DNA of 64,000 bases from DASUBV01 sp036510065 (GCA_036510065.1 DATCEO010000192.1:1-64000); one strand, 5' to 3'. Positions 32,738-41,911 are shown, numbered from the stretch's first letter. Notes: a model not told the origin generated them from the letters alone. Program-made: numbers and translations.

Positions 32738-33766
32738 TCAGCCGCGGCGGCGGAGGGCGGGGTCGGCGAGGGCGGGCGGGTCGTAGCCGCGGTCGCCGGG
32801 GCTGAGGTTCGTGCCCGGCGGCACGATCTCGTCGATCCGGTCCAGCACGTCGCTGCTGAGCTTCACGTCGGCGGCGGCGAGCTGGCTCTCCAGCTGCTCC
32901 ATCGTCCGCGGCCCGATGATCGGCGCGGTGACGGCCGGGTGATTCAGCACGAAGGCGATCGCGAGCTGCACCAGCGACAGGCCGGCTTCCTCGGCCAGCC
33001 GCGCCAGCCGGTCGGCCGCCTCCAGCTTGGCCTGGTTTCCGGGCAGCGACAGGTCATAGCGCTGCGGCAGCCGCTGCGCCCGGTTACTCACCGGGAGCTC
33101 GGCATCCTTGCGGTACCGGCCGGACAGCCAGCCGCCGGCCAGCGGGCTCCACGGGATGACACCCATCCCGTACTGCTGGCACGTCGGCAGGATCTCGGCC
33201 TCGACGCCCCGGACCAGGATGGAGTAGGGCGGCTGCTCGCACACGAACCGCTCCCGGTCGCGGCGCTGGGCGGTCCACTGAGCCTCGACGATCTGCGAGG
33301 CCGGGAAGGTCGAGCTGCCCGCGTAGCAGATCTTCCCGGCCCGGATCAGGTCACTCAGGGCGCCCAGCGTCTCGTCGATGTCGGTCGACGGGTCAGGCCG
33401 GTGAATCTGGTAGAGGTCGATGTAGTCGGTGCCGAGCCGGCGCAGGCTGCTCTCGCATTCACGGATGAGCCAGCGCCGGGAGTTGCCCTGCTGGTTGGGG
33501 TCATCGCCCATGCTCGCGTGCGCCTTGGTGGCGAGCACGATGTCGTCGCGCCGGCCGGCGGCCAGTGCCTTGCCGACAATCTCCTCGGACTCCCCGCCGG
33601 AGTAGACGTCGGCGGTGTCGATGAAGTTGATCCCGGCGTCCAGCGCCCGGTGGATGATGCGGACGGACTCGTCGTGGTCGGGGTTACCCCAGGCGCCGAA
33701 CATCATCGCGCCCAGGCACAGCGGACTGACCTTGACCCCAGTAGTTCCTAGTATCCGTGTCTGCAT
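32738..33766 (-). CDS. Aldo/keto reductase
   Basis: A 342-residue NADPH-dependent reductase of the AKR family, likely acting on aldehydes or ketones. The start ATG at 33766 (MQTRILGTTGVKVSPLCLG) follows a GGAGAGGAA site; the longer frame to 33967 has no support. The catalytic tetrad is visible: Asp and Tyr in DTADVYSGGESE, Lys in LATKAHASM and His in YQIHRPDPSTD. The C-terminal NADP-binding segment reads APIIGPRTMEQLESQL. The overall form resembles the ion-channel-beta-like and YghZ-type group. It is divergent from a small unknown gene. Confidence 0.9.
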   Translation of the reverse strand: MQTRILGTTGVKVSPLCLGAMMFGAWGNPDHDESVRIIHRALDAGINFIDTADVYSGGESEEIVGKALAAGRRDDIVLATKAHASMGDDPNQQGNSRRWLIRECESSLRRLGTDYIDLYQIHRPDPSTDIDETLGALSDLIRAGKICYAGSSTFPASQIVEAQWTAQRRDRERFVCEQPPYSILVRGVEAEILPTCQQYGMGVIPWSPLAGGWLSGRYRKDAELPVSNRAQRLPQRYDLSLPGNQAKLEAADRLARLAEEAGLSLVQLAIAFVLNHPAVTAPIIGPRTMEQLESQLAAADVKLSSDVLDRIDEIVPPGTNLSPGDRGYDPPALADPALRRRG

Positions 33767-33838
33767 GTAGTTCCTCTCCGTTGACGAGTTGAGCCTAGCG
33801 CCGAGCTGCGTCAGGGATCTGAGCAGCGCAAGCCGCTG

Positions 33839-33844
33839 TATCTG
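33839..33844 (+). promoter_or_regulatory. -10-like box TATCTG, leaderless start
   Basis: TATCTG ends 6 bases before the ATG at 33851, the same spacing as other leaderless genes here. The last base departs from TAnnnT, so support is moderate. Confidence 0.35.
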
Positions 33845-33850
33845 GTTGCC

Positions 33851-34072
33851 ATGGATGAGCTGGTGGTCCTGGCGACGGACGACGCGCCCGTGCGCCGGCA
33901 CCTGGCCAAGCTCGGGATACGTGAGCGTGACATCACCCGGTACGTGGACGAGGCCAGACAAGGGCACCCGGTCACCGTCAGCCTCGGGAGCATGGACGGA
34001 GGCCTGATCCCGCCGCTGCGGCTGCGCTGTCGTGGCGGCTCAGACTACGAGCTAACCTCCCCGATGAGCTAA
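33851..34072 (+). CDS. Small hypothetical protein
   Basis: An unrecognised 73-residue soluble protein (MDELVVLATDDAPVRRHLAKL at the start). Third codon positions are strongly G or C through the first 60 codons, which supports coding, and a TATCTG box 6 bases upstream supports the start. The middle (RERDITRYVDEARQGHPVTV) is predicted helical then strand. No signal peptide, membrane helix or known motif is seen. The following 236 bases up to the acetyltransferase gene show only a doubtful minus-strand frame. Confidence 0.45.
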   Translation: MDELVVLATDDAPVRRHLAKLGIRERDITRYVDEARQGHPVTVSLGSMDGGLIPPLRLRCRGGSDYELTSPMS

Positions 34073-34295
34073 GGCCGCCAACGGAGCCGATGACATCCGC
34101 AGCCATGATGTCGCGGCGCTTCGTGATGCGCTCAGCGTCCTCGGCGCGATGACAGCCCGTTATCCCGCTAGCGATCCAGCCGTCGATCGTTACCTTCATC
34201 GTGTGGGACTTACCGGAACGGCGGCGGTGCGCATCGATGCCGGGTGACGCGGCCCGCGGCCCGACCGTGTTCCCAGGCTGGAGCCCTGGATGCGG

Positions 34296-34301
34296 TAGCC
34301 T
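34296..34301 (+). promoter_or_regulatory. -10 box TAGCCT, leaderless start
   Basis: TAGCCT ends 7 bases before the GTG at 34309; no ribosome binding site is present. Confidence 0.45.
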
Positions 34302-34308
34302 CGCGGCC

Positions 34309-34830
34309 GTGGCTGACAGCCCCTGGATCATCCGACGGGCGACATCCGAAGACGGCACGTTCATGGCCGACATGCTCGTGGAGGCGGTGAACTGGTCACC
34401 TGAATGGAAGAAGAAGAAGAGCCGGAACCGTGTGCTCTCGACGCCCGAGACAGCGCATTACATTGCCGGCTGGCCGCGTGACACCGATCTGGGCGTGATC
34501 GCCGAGGCGAACGGCGAGCGGATTGCCGCGGCATGGCTTCGCTTCCTTCCGGCTGCCGATCCGGGATACGGATTCGTTGCCTCCGACGTACCGGAACTGG
34601 CTATCGGCGTGGCCGTGCACTGGCGCGGCCGGGGCGCAGGACGGGCGCTGCTGCGGGCCATCGCCGAGCAGGCCCGCTCGGCGGGCATCCGGCAGATCAG
34701 CCTCAGCGTCGAGCGGAAGAACTTCGCACAGAAGCTGTACGCCTCCGAGGGCTATCAGATCGTGGACTCCAGTGACGCCGGCTCCGACACGATGGTTAAG
34801 CACCTTGCCGCAGGTCGCGTCCAGTTCTAG
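34309..34830 (+). CDS. GNAT-family N-acetyltransferase
   Basis: A 173-residue acetyl-CoA-dependent transferase. It starts WIIRRATSEDGTFMADML, has the acceptor-side helix region with AHYIAGWPRDTDLGVIAEANGE, the core motif A around VAVHWRGRGAGRALLRAIAEQA (the R-G-R-G-A-G acetyl-CoA pyrophosphate loop), and motif B with SLSVERKNFAQKLYASEGY. The substrate is unknown. The GTG at 34309 is chosen over an upstream start because a TAGCCT box lies 7 bases before it and the upstream frame is not GNAT sequence. Confidence 0.88.
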   Translation: MADSPWIIRRATSEDGTFMADMLVEAVNWSPEWKKKKSRNRVLSTPETAHYIAGWPRDTDLGVIAEANGERIAAAWLRFLPAADPGYGFVASDVPELAIGVAVHWRGRGAGRALLRAIAEQARSAGIRQISLSVERKNFAQKLYASEGYQIVDSSDAGSDTMVKHLAAGRVQF

Positions 34831-35003
34831 TACAAAGCCGTAGATCGTGATCTTCGTAACCGCATGGATTGCCGCTGGTAGTGGCATGCTCGGGCACGGT
34901 ACTGGTGGCGCCGTCGCCAGCGGGACCAGCACATCCGGTGCCAGGGCATTACTGATCTTCAGGTCGCGTTTGTGCCGGAACTACCATTAATTAAGTTGCT
35001 CGT

Positions 35004-35269
35004 GATGGACAGGGAGAAATGGGGCGGTAGCGTCCTGGCGGAGCGCCTGACCGCCCTCACCGGACGGCCGGTGGACCATAAACCTCATCCGGCTGAGCCT
35101 GACGAGTGACCACCGGGACGGTGAGTGGCTGCGGGTGACCTGCGACGGCTACTTCGTCGCCGAGTGCAAGACCCTGGATGACGTGCGTCAGCACCTCGAC
35201 CTCGCCGGTTTCCTGGAGGAAGCACTAGCTTGCCGCCAACCCTGGCTGATCAGGCAGAGAGGTGACTGA
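35004..35269 (+). pseudogene. Small frameshifted gene
   Basis: The ATG at 35004 opens a 34-codon frame (MDREKWGGSVLAERLTALTGRPVD) that stops early. A second frame, offset and open from 35051 to the TGA at 35267, carries clear coding sequence without a start: WTINLIRLSLTSDHRDGEWL, VTCDGYFVAECKTLDDV, HLDLAGFLEEAL. Reading across one frame change near 35070 would join them into a protein of about 88 residues. I do not recognise the family. A frameshifted remnant is most likely; programmed frameshifting is possible but has no support. Confidence 0.4.
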
Positions 35270-35387
35270 AGAATGTAATGACGCCGTTAACCCAGTGGTG
35301 GACAGAATCGCCCGCACTGGTCGGGTTGGCAACAACCCAGACGAGTACCAAAATCGTCACGAGCGTCCAGAAAATTTTCTGCAGCAA
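35250..35387 (-). CDS. 45-residue membrane microprotein
   Basis: A short gene on the minus strand with a TTG start at 35387, preceded by AGGAGG with 8 bases spacing. The product starts MLQKIFWTLVTILVLVWVV and continues ANPTSAGDSVHHWVNGVITFF, giving one strong membrane helix (residues 5-20) and a conserved-looking ANPTSAGD-VHHW segment. I recall similar proteins of about 45-50 residues in many actinomycetes, of unknown function; this is memory rather than a search. Its 3' end overlaps the frameshifted plus-strand gene by 20 bases. Codon use is less GC-rich than its neighbours. Confidence 0.6.
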   Translation of the reverse strand: MLQKIFWTLVTILVLVWVVANPTSAGDSVHHWVNGVITFFSHLSA

Positions 35388-35626
35388 GCGCGTCCCCTCC
35401 TGATCCCCGGCGGCAGCCTCGCGCGCCTCCCTGCCGTTCTTACCCGAGAATAGAGCCTGCGATCGCGACGATCATTCTGACACGCTTGGAAAAGCATTTG
35501 AGAATGTGCTGGTGTCAGCGGATTCCGGCGAGTTAATCCTATTAAGCTGGCTCGCCTAATCCTCCGCAACCGGCCGGGCGGCCGTCGGCGGCCAAAATGA
35601 CGCGGCAAGCGCCTGGCCGGCCCGGC

Positions 35627-35632
35627 TACGAT
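35627..35632 (+). promoter_or_regulatory. -10 box TACGAT, leaderless start of valS
   Basis: TACGAT ends 7 bases before the ATG at 35640, so the natural valS promoter and start codon appear intact despite the downstream frameshift. Confidence 0.5.
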
Positions 35633-35639
35633 AGGTGCC

Positions 35640-38241
35640 ATGAACACCGATACCAGCAGTCCCTTGGCGGCCAGCCCTCTGGCGGGCGCTGCCGTGCCGG
35701 ACAAGCCGACGCTGGCGGGCATCGAGGACAAGTGGACGCGGCGCTGGGCTAAGGAGCGGGTAGTACAGGTTTGACCGTTCCGCCCGCCGCGATGATGTCT
35801 ATGCCATCGACACTCCCCCGCTGACGGCCAGCGGATCCCTCCACATCGGGCACGTCTTCTCCTACACCCAGACCGACACCATCGCGCGTTACCAGCGAAT
35901 GCGCGGCAAAGAGGTGTTCTACCCGGTCGGGTGGGACGATAACGGGCTGCCCACCGAGCGGCGCGTGCAGAACTACTACGGGGTCAAATGTGATCCCTCG
36001 CTCCCCTACCAGCCCGGCCTGGACCCGCCCGCGCGGCCCGGCGGGCGGCCGGTCTCGCCGCCTGAGCAGGTGCCGGTTTCCCGGCGCAACTTCGTCGAGC
36101 TGTGCCGGAAGCTGACGGCCCTGGATGAGGACGCCTACGCCGGCGCGTGGCAGCGCCTAGGCCTGTCGGTGGACTGGGACCTGAGCTACCGGACCATCGA
36201 CGACCGCGCGCAGGCTATCTCCCAGCGAGTCTTCCTCCGCGACCTGGTCAGGGGCGACGCCTACCAGGCCGAGGGGCCGGGCCTGTGGGACGTGACCTTC
36301 GGGACGGCGGTGGCGCAGGCCGAGCTGGAAGACCGGGAGATCGGCGGCAGCTTCGCCCGGCTGGCGTTCAGCGACGGCGACGGCGACGAGGTCGTGGTGG
36401 CCACCACCCGGCCCGAGCTGCTGCCGGCCTGCGTGGCGCTCGTGGCGCACCCGGACGACGAGCGCTATGCCCGCCTGTTCGGGACGACCGCCACGACGCC
36501 GCTGTTCGGCGTGCCCGTGCCGATCCTGGCCCACCGCCTGGCGGACCCGGCCAAGGGCACCGGGATCGCCATGGTCTGCACCTTCGGCGACACCACGGAC
36601 GTGATCTGGTGGCGCGACCTGCGGCTGGAGACGCGCCCGGTGGTCGGCCGGGACGGCCGGCTGCTGACCTCGCCGCCGCCGGGCATCGCCGGAGCGGGGC
36701 TGGCCGCCTACGCCCAGATCGCCGGGCAGCCGGCCCGGGCCGCCCGGCGCCAGGTCATCGACCTGCTGCGGGAGACGGGGGCGCTGCGCGGCGAGCCCGA
36801 GCCGATCCGGCACGCCGTAAAATTCTACGAGAAGGGCGAGGCGCCGCTGGAGATCGTCAGCACCCGTCAGTGGTACCTGCGCAACGGGGGCCGGGATGAG
36901 CGGCTCCGGGCGGTGCTGCGGGCCCGGGGCGGCGAGCTGGCCTGGCACCCGGCGCACATGCGGTCCAGGTTCGAGAACTGGGTGGACGGCCTGGCCGGGG
37001 ACTGGCTCGTCAGCCGCCAGCGCTATTTCGGCGTGCCGATCCCGGTCTGGTACCCGCTGGGCAGTGACGGCCTGCCCGACCGCGGCCGCCCGATCCTCCC
37101 GGCCGACGCGGACCTGCCGGTGGACCCGGCCGCCGACACGCCCGACGGCTACCGGCCGGACCAGCGGGACGTGCCCGGCGGGTTCACGGCCGACCCGGAC
37201 GTGCTGGACACCTGGGCCACCTCGTCGCTGACGCCGCAGATCGCCGCGGGCTGGAGCACGAGCGAGGACATCTTCGGCCAGGTGTTCCCGATGGACCTGC
37301 GGCCGCAGGCCCACGAGATCATCCGGACCTGGCTGTTCTACACGCTGCTGCGCTCGCAGCAGCAGGAGGGCGTGCTGCCCTGGCGGAACGCGGCCATCTC
37401 CGGCTGGATCGTGGACCCGGACCGGAAGAAGATGTCCAAGTCGGCGGGGAACGTCATGACGCCGGCCGACATGCTGGCCGAGTACGGGACGGACGCGGTC
37501 CGGTACTGGGCGGCCAGCGCCCGGCTCGGGGTGGACACGGTCTATGACCCGGCCCAGCTCAAGATCGGCCGCAGGCTGGCCGTCAAGATCCTGAACGCGA
37601 GCAGGTTCGTGTTCGGCATCAGCGCGCCAGCGATGGACCCGCCGGTCAGCGAGCCGATCGACCGGGCGCTGCTGCGCAGGCTCGCGGCGGTCACCCGCCA
37701 GTGCACGGCCGCCTTCGAGTCCTACGACCACGCGGTGGCGCTGGAGCAGGTCGAGCGGTTCTTCTGGTTCTTCTGCGACGACTACCTGGAGCTGGTCAAG
37801 CCCCGGGCCTACGGCGAGCACGGGCCCGGGCCGGCCGCGTCGGCGGTGACGACGCTGCGCGCGGCGCTGTCGGTGCTGCTGCGGCTGCTCGCGCCGTTTC
37901 TCCCGTTCGTCACCGAGGAGGTGTGGTCCTGGTGGCAGCCTGGCTCGGTGCACCGGTCCCCCTGGCCGGACCCGGCCGGCCTGCTGGCCGGTGCCGACGG
38001 TGACTCGGGGACGGCGGTGCTGGATGCCGCCGCGGCGGCCATCGCGGCGGTCCGGCGGGCGAAGTCGCAGGCCAGGATGCCGATGAAAGTGTCCGTGGCC
38101 CGGCTGATCCTGACCGCCCCGCGGGAGCAGGTGGACGCCCTGGCGGCCGCCGCGGCGGACGTGTCGGCCGCCGGCCGGATCGGTGAGATCACGCTGCATC
38201 CGCTGGCCGGGATCGAGCCGGTGCACGAGGTGCTGCTGTAG
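35640..38241 (+). CDS. valS: Valyl-tRNA synthetase interrupted by a +1 frameshift
   Basis: ValRS charges tRNA-Val. The natural start is ATG 35640 (MNTDTSSPLAASPL, then TLAGIEDKWTRRW), but this frame stops at TGA 35772. From 35764 the frame one base further on reads YRFDRSARRDDVYAIDTPP and continues unbroken for about 825 codons. It contains the HIGH motif (SGSLHIGHVF, codons 35842-35853), the editing domain, and KMSKS (KKMSKSAGN, near 37430). Total length without the extra base is about 866 residues, normal for the family. The downstream frame has no start before the HIGH motif, so functional protein needs a +1 shift, an uncorrected sequencing error, or another valS copy elsewhere. Confidence 0.9.
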
Positions 38242-38262
38242 CCCGGCTGTCGGACCCCCGGT

Positions 38263-38268
38263 TACGCT
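38263..38268 (+). promoter_or_regulatory. -10 box TACGCT, leaderless start of radC
   Basis: TACGCT ends 6 bases before the ATG at 38275. Confidence 0.5.
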
Positions 38269-38274
38269 CCGGTC

Positions 38275-38940
38275 ATGCTGATGTCCCAGGTTCCGGCCAG
38301 CGACCGGCCGCGCGAGCGCCTCGCCCAGCAGGGTGCCGAGGCCCTGGGCGACCGGGAGCTGCTGGCCCTGCTGCTGAGCACGGGCGTCCGCGGCAAGGGC
38401 GCTCACGAGCTGGCCGAGGCGCTGCTGGGCCGGTTCGGCTCGGTCGCCGCCATCGGCCGGGCCACGGCTGCCGAGCTGTCGGCCATGCCGGGCATCGGCA
38501 CGGCCAAGGCCTCCAGCCTGGTGGCCGGCTTCGAGCTGGCACGGCGCGGCAGCGCCGCCGCGGGCCGCCCGCGGCGGCTGCGCGCCACCACGGACATCGC
38601 GGCCATGGCCGAGCCGATGCTGCGGGACCGGGACCGGGAGCGGCTGATCGTCATCTCCTGCGACGCGGCCTTACGCGTCATCGGGACCGACCGGATCTCC
38701 GACGGCGGGACCGACCAGACGCTGTTCCCGCTGCGGGAGATCATCGTCGCCGTGCTCCGCCGGGACGGCCGGAGCTTCGCGCTGGCGCACAACCACCCGT
38801 CCGGGGACCCCGAGCCGAGCGCGGAGGACCTGGCCGCCACCCAGTCGGCGGCCGAGGCCGCGGCCGTCACCGGCCTGTGCTTCCTGGATCACGTCATCGT
38901 CACCGAGACCGCGTGGCGCGTGGTCCCGGTCTCCCGGTAG
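38275..38940 (+). CDS. radC: RadC family JAMM-domain protein
   Basis: A 221-residue protein with the RadC plan: an N-terminal helix-hairpin-helix part (RPRERLAQQGAEALGDRELLALLL; LSAMPGIGTAKASSLVAGFEL) and a C-terminal JAMM/MPN+ metalloprotease-like domain with SFALAHNHPSGDPEPSAED (His-x-His and Asp ligands) and FLDHVIV. The name comes from an early link to DNA repair, but the biochemical role of RadC proteins is unsettled. It follows valS by about 30 bases with its own leaderless promoter. Confidence 0.92.
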   Translation: MLMSQVPASDRPRERLAQQGAEALGDRELLALLLSTGVRGKGAHELAEALLGRFGSVAAIGRATAAELSAMPGIGTAKASSLVAGFELARRGSAAAGRPRRLRATTDIAAMAEPMLRDRDRERLIVISCDAALRVIGTDRISDGGTDQTLFPLREIIVAVLRRDGRSFALAHNHPSGDPEPSAEDLAATQSAAEAAAVTGLCFLDHVIVTETAWRVVPVSR

Positions 38941-38996
38941 GACCGGGGAGAGTAGGACCAGACAGCGCGGGACCGGGCGAGGACGCGGGAGCGAAC

Positions 38997-40157
38997 ATGA
39001 CGGTGAGCAGGCTGCGGGACATTCCCGGCATCGGGGTGGACGTCATCGGCGACGCGGCTGACGCGGCCGGCGACCCGGAGCTCCTCCGGCTCGAGAACCT
39101 CGACACCGACCTCCGGCCGCCGTCGGTCGCCCTGGCCGCCACCCGCGCGGCCATTGACGATGACACGGCCAATAGCTACCTGCCGTTCCAGGGACACCGC
39201 GCCCTGCTGGCCGCAGCGGCGGCGCACGTCGGGCGGATCGCTGGCCGCCACTACGACCCCGGCACCGAGTGCGTCAGCGTGGCGGGCGGCCTCAACGGCA
39301 TCCTCAACACGCTGCTTGCGACGGTCGAGCCCGGGCAGGAGGTGGTGCTGTGCGACCCGATCTACGCCGGCCTGGTCAACCGGGTCCGGCTGGCCGGCGG
39401 CGTGCCGCGCTTCGTCCCGGCCCGGGCCGGGACGAACGGCTGGACCGTCGACGCCGAGCAGCTCGCGGCCGCCGTCGGGCCGCGCACCGCGGCCGTCCTG
39501 ATGATGGGACCGGCCATGCCGACCGGCCTGGTCCTGGATGACCGGCACTGGTCCGCGCTCGCGACCGCATGCGAGCGGCACGACGCCTGGCTGATCTACG
39601 ACGCCGCCATGGAGCGCATCCGCTTCGACGGCCAGCGCCCCTGTCATCCCGCCGCCCATGACGGGCTGGCCGCCTGCACCATTACCGTCGGCTCGGCGTC
39701 CAAGGAACTGCGGATGATCGGCTGGCGGGTGGGCTGGGTCACCGGGCCGGCCACCATCGTCGCCGACATCCGGCTCGTCGGCCTGACCAACGTCGTCTGC
39801 CAGGTCGGGCTGGCGCAGCGCGCGGTAGCCGCCGCCCTGGACGCCGCGGACTCCGATGCCGACGTAGCGGCGGCCACCGCGCAGTGGCAGCAGCGCGGCG
39901 AGGAAGTCCTGCGCCAGCTCGCCCGCTATCCGGCCATCGCGCCGCAGGGCGGCTGGTCGCTGCTGGTCGACACCCAGCCCCTCGGCCTGAGCCCTGGTGA
40001 GCTTTCCCGGCTGCTGTTCGACCGGGCCAGGGTCGCGGCCACGCCGATGACCGGGTGGGGACCGAGCGGGGACCGCTACCTGCGCATTGTCTTCGCCAAC
40101 GAGCCCGCCGAGCGGCTCGCCGGCCTGGGCGAGCGATTCCGCGCCGCCATCGGCTGA
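38997..40157 (+). CDS. PLP-dependent aminotransferase, class I/II
   Basis: A 386-residue fold-type I enzyme. The PLP lysine lies in TVGSASKELRMIGWRVGW near residue 240; other landmarks are SYLPFQGHRALLAAAAAHV near 60, AGGLNGILNTLLATVEPGQEVVL near 95, LMMGPAMPTGLVL near 170 (the Asn of the usual N-P motif is replaced by AMP-T) and LRIVFANEPAERL near the end. It resembles aspartate/aromatic-type aminotransferases, but the acceptor is unknown. I chose the ATG at 38997; a longer frame from 38877 overlaps radC. Confidence 0.85.
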   Translation: MTVSRLRDIPGIGVDVIGDAADAAGDPELLRLENLDTDLRPPSVALAATRAAIDDDTANSYLPFQGHRALLAAAAAHVGRIAGRHYDPGTECVSVAGGLNGILNTLLATVEPGQEVVLCDPIYAGLVNRVRLAGGVPRFVPARAGTNGWTVDAEQLAAAVGPRTAAVLMMGPAMPTGLVLDDRHWSALATACERHDAWLIYDAAMERIRFDGQRPCHPAAHDGLAACTITVGSASKELRMIGWRVGWVTGPATIVADIRLVGLTNVVCQVGLAQRAVAAALDAADSDADVAAATAQWQQRGEEVLRQLARYPAIAPQGGWSLLVDTQPLGLSPGELSRLLFDRARVAATPMTGWGPSGDRYLRIVFANEPAERLAGLGERFRAAIG

Positions 40158-40182
40158 CCGGAGGCCTCCGGCGGCCGCCGGG

Positions 40183-40188
40183 TACTCT
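40183..40188 (+). promoter_or_regulatory. -10 box TACTCT, leaderless start of msrB
   Basis: TACTCT ends 6 bases before the ATG at 40195. Confidence 0.5.
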
Positions 40189-40194
40189 CCAGGC

Positions 40195-40599
40195 ATGGAC
40201 AAGGTGCAACTGTCAGAGGCGGAGTGGAAAGAGCGGCTGACTCCCGAGGAGTACCGCGTGCTGCGGCAGGCGGGCACCGAGGCCCCGTTCACCGGTGAGT
40301 ACACCGATGACAGGACGGTCGGGGTCTACCGGTGCCGGGCGTGCGGGGCCGAGCTGTTCCGGTCGGGGGCCAAGTTCGAGTCGCACTGCGGCTGGCCGAG
40401 CTTCTACCAGCCGACGCAGGACGACGCGGTGACCCTGATCGAGGATCGCTTGTTCGGCCAGGTGCGCACGGAGGTCCGCTGCGCCGCCTGCGACTCCCAC
40501 CTCGGGCACGTGTTCGAGGGCGAGGGCTACGACGTTCCCACCGACCAGCGCTGGTGCATCAACTCGGTGTCGCTGACGCGCGAGCCGGCTGACGGCTGA
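40195..40599 (+). CDS. msrB: Peptide-methionine (R)-S-oxide reductase
   Basis: MsrB reduces the R form of methionine sulfoxide in proteins. The 134-residue protein is full length: LTPEEYRVLRQAGTEAPFTGEY near residue 16, zinc Cys pairs CRAC (near 46) and CAAC (near 95), the GAKFESHCGWPSFYQP substrate segment, and the catalytic cysteine in RWCINSVSL. The start at 40195 matches the usual N terminus and has a TACTCT box 6 bases upstream. It converges on the hydroxy-acid oxidase gene. Confidence 0.95.
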   Translation: MDKVQLSEAEWKERLTPEEYRVLRQAGTEAPFTGEYTDDRTVGVYRCRACGAELFRSGAKFESHCGWPSFYQPTQDDAVTLIEDRLFGQVRTEVRCAACDSHLGHVFEGEGYDVPTDQRWCINSVSLTREPADG

Positions 40600-40627
40600 G
40601 CCCCGGGCGCCCCGGGGGCCGAAGCAA

Positions 40628-41794
40628 TCAGCCGGGACGCCGCTGCAGGGCGTCCGGGCCGAGCTCCGCCAGCCGCGAGTATCCCGATAGCCGCATGGTG
40701 AGCTCGAACTCGTTGCGGAGCGCCCGCAGCACGTGCCGGACGCCCTCCTCGCCGCCCAGGCCCAGCCCGTAGGCGTAGGGACGGCCGATCAGGACCGCTC
40801 GCGCGCCCAGCGCCAGCGCCTTCAGCATGTCCGCGCCGCCGCGGATGCCGCCGTCGAACAGCACGCTCAGCTGGCTGCCGACCGCGTCGGCGATGGGCGG
40901 CAGCGCGTCCAGCGCGCCGATCGCCCCGTCGACCTGCCGGCCGCCGTGGTTGGAGACCACGATCCCGTCGACCCCCCCGTCCGCGGCCCGCTGGGCGTCG
41001 GCCGGGGTCAGGATGCCCTTGAGAACGATCGGGCCCGTCCAGTGCTGGCGCAGGAATGGCAGGTCGTCCCAGGTCAGCGAGGGGTCGCCGAACATCTGGG
41101 TGTAGCGCAGGATGGCCGCGCCCTGGTCCTCCGCGACCGGGGCGGCCAGCCCGGCCCGGAACGCCGGGTCGGTCAGGTAGTTCTGCACGCCGATGCCGCG
41201 CAGGAACGGCAGGTAGCCCTGGTCCAGGTCGTGCGGCCGCCAGCTGAGCAGCCGGGTGTCCAGGGTCAGCACCAGCACGGTGAAGCCCGCCGCCCGGGCC
41301 CGCTCCAGGAAGCTGACGGCCACGGTCCGGTCCTTGGGCCAGTAGAGCTGATACCAGCGCTGGCCGGCCCCGCTGGCCGCGGCGACCTCCTCCATGGGGG
41401 TAGACGAGGCCGTGCTCAAGATCATCGGGACGCCCTGGGCGGCGGCGGCCCGGGCCACGGCCCGCTCGCCGTCGGCGTGCGCGATGCCCAGCACGCCGAC
41501 CGGAGCCAGCAGCATCGGCACGGGAAGGGTGGCGCCGAGCAGCTCGCTCGCGTAGGACGGGGCGCTGACGTCGGTCAGCATCCGCGGCATGATCCGCCAG
41601 CGCCGCAGCGCCTCGAGGTTCTCCCGGGCGGTATCACCGGAGCCCGCGCTGCCGGCGATGTAGCCGAAGGCCCGCGGGCTGAGGACCTCGCGGGCCGCCT
41701 CCTCGAGCCGCCCCAGGTCGGCCGGGAACGCCGGCACCACATCCGTTAGTCCCGTGAGGTAGATCTCGTCCTGGTAGTTCTCGAGCGAGTCCAC
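40628..41794 (-). CDS. FMN-dependent alpha-hydroxy-acid oxidase, lactate monooxygenase-like
   Basis: A 388-residue TIM-barrel flavoenzyme of the glycolate oxidase/lactate monooxygenase family. Key segments are FGYIAGSAGSGDTARENLEAL near residue 37, PVPMLLAPVGVLGIAHADGE near 80, RWYQLYWPKDR near 135, the FMN-binding LKGILTPADAQRA with its Lys, and the active-site VSNHGGRQVDGAIGALDALP with His and Arg. The start is the GTG at 41794 (VDSLENYQDE) behind a GGGAGG site. The terminal form resembles lactate 2-monooxygenase rather than respiratory LldD, but substrate choice cannot be read from sequence alone. Confidence 0.87.
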   Translation of the reverse strand: MDSLENYQDEIYLTGLTDVVPAFPADLGRLEEAAREVLSPRAFGYIAGSAGSGDTARENLEALRRWRIMPRMLTDVSAPSYASELLGATLPVPMLLAPVGVLGIAHADGERAVARAAAAQGVPMILSTASSTPMEEVAAASGAGQRWYQLYWPKDRTVAVSFLERARAAGFTVLVLTLDTRLLSWRPHDLDQGYLPFLRGIGVQNYLTDPAFRAGLAAPVAEDQGAAILRYTQMFGDPSLTWDDLPFLRQHWTGPIVLKGILTPADAQRAADGGVDGIVVSNHGGRQVDGAIGALDALPPIADAVGSQLSVLFDGGIRGGADMLKALALGARAVLIGRPYAYGLGLGGEEGVRHVLRALRNEFELTMRLSGYSRLAELGPDALQRRPG

Positions 41795-41911
41795 TGCTGC
41801 CTCCCTGGTGCATGTCGTCTCGCGGCGAGGCCGCCAGCCCCGGACACGCTGCCATGCCTGGCCGAAGGGACCGGACCGGGCTGCCGCGCTGGCCGAGGAG
41901 GAGATGGAAAG

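Noticed and set aside
33978..34373. A 131-codon minus-strand frame between the small protein and the acetyltransferase
   Set aside because: It overlaps both genes, and only a short stretch (MKVTIDGWIASG) looks protein-like; no family or start support was found.
35262..35453. A 63-codon plus-strand frame
   Set aside because: It is antisense to the 45-residue membrane protein, which has a better ribosome binding site and a coherent helix.
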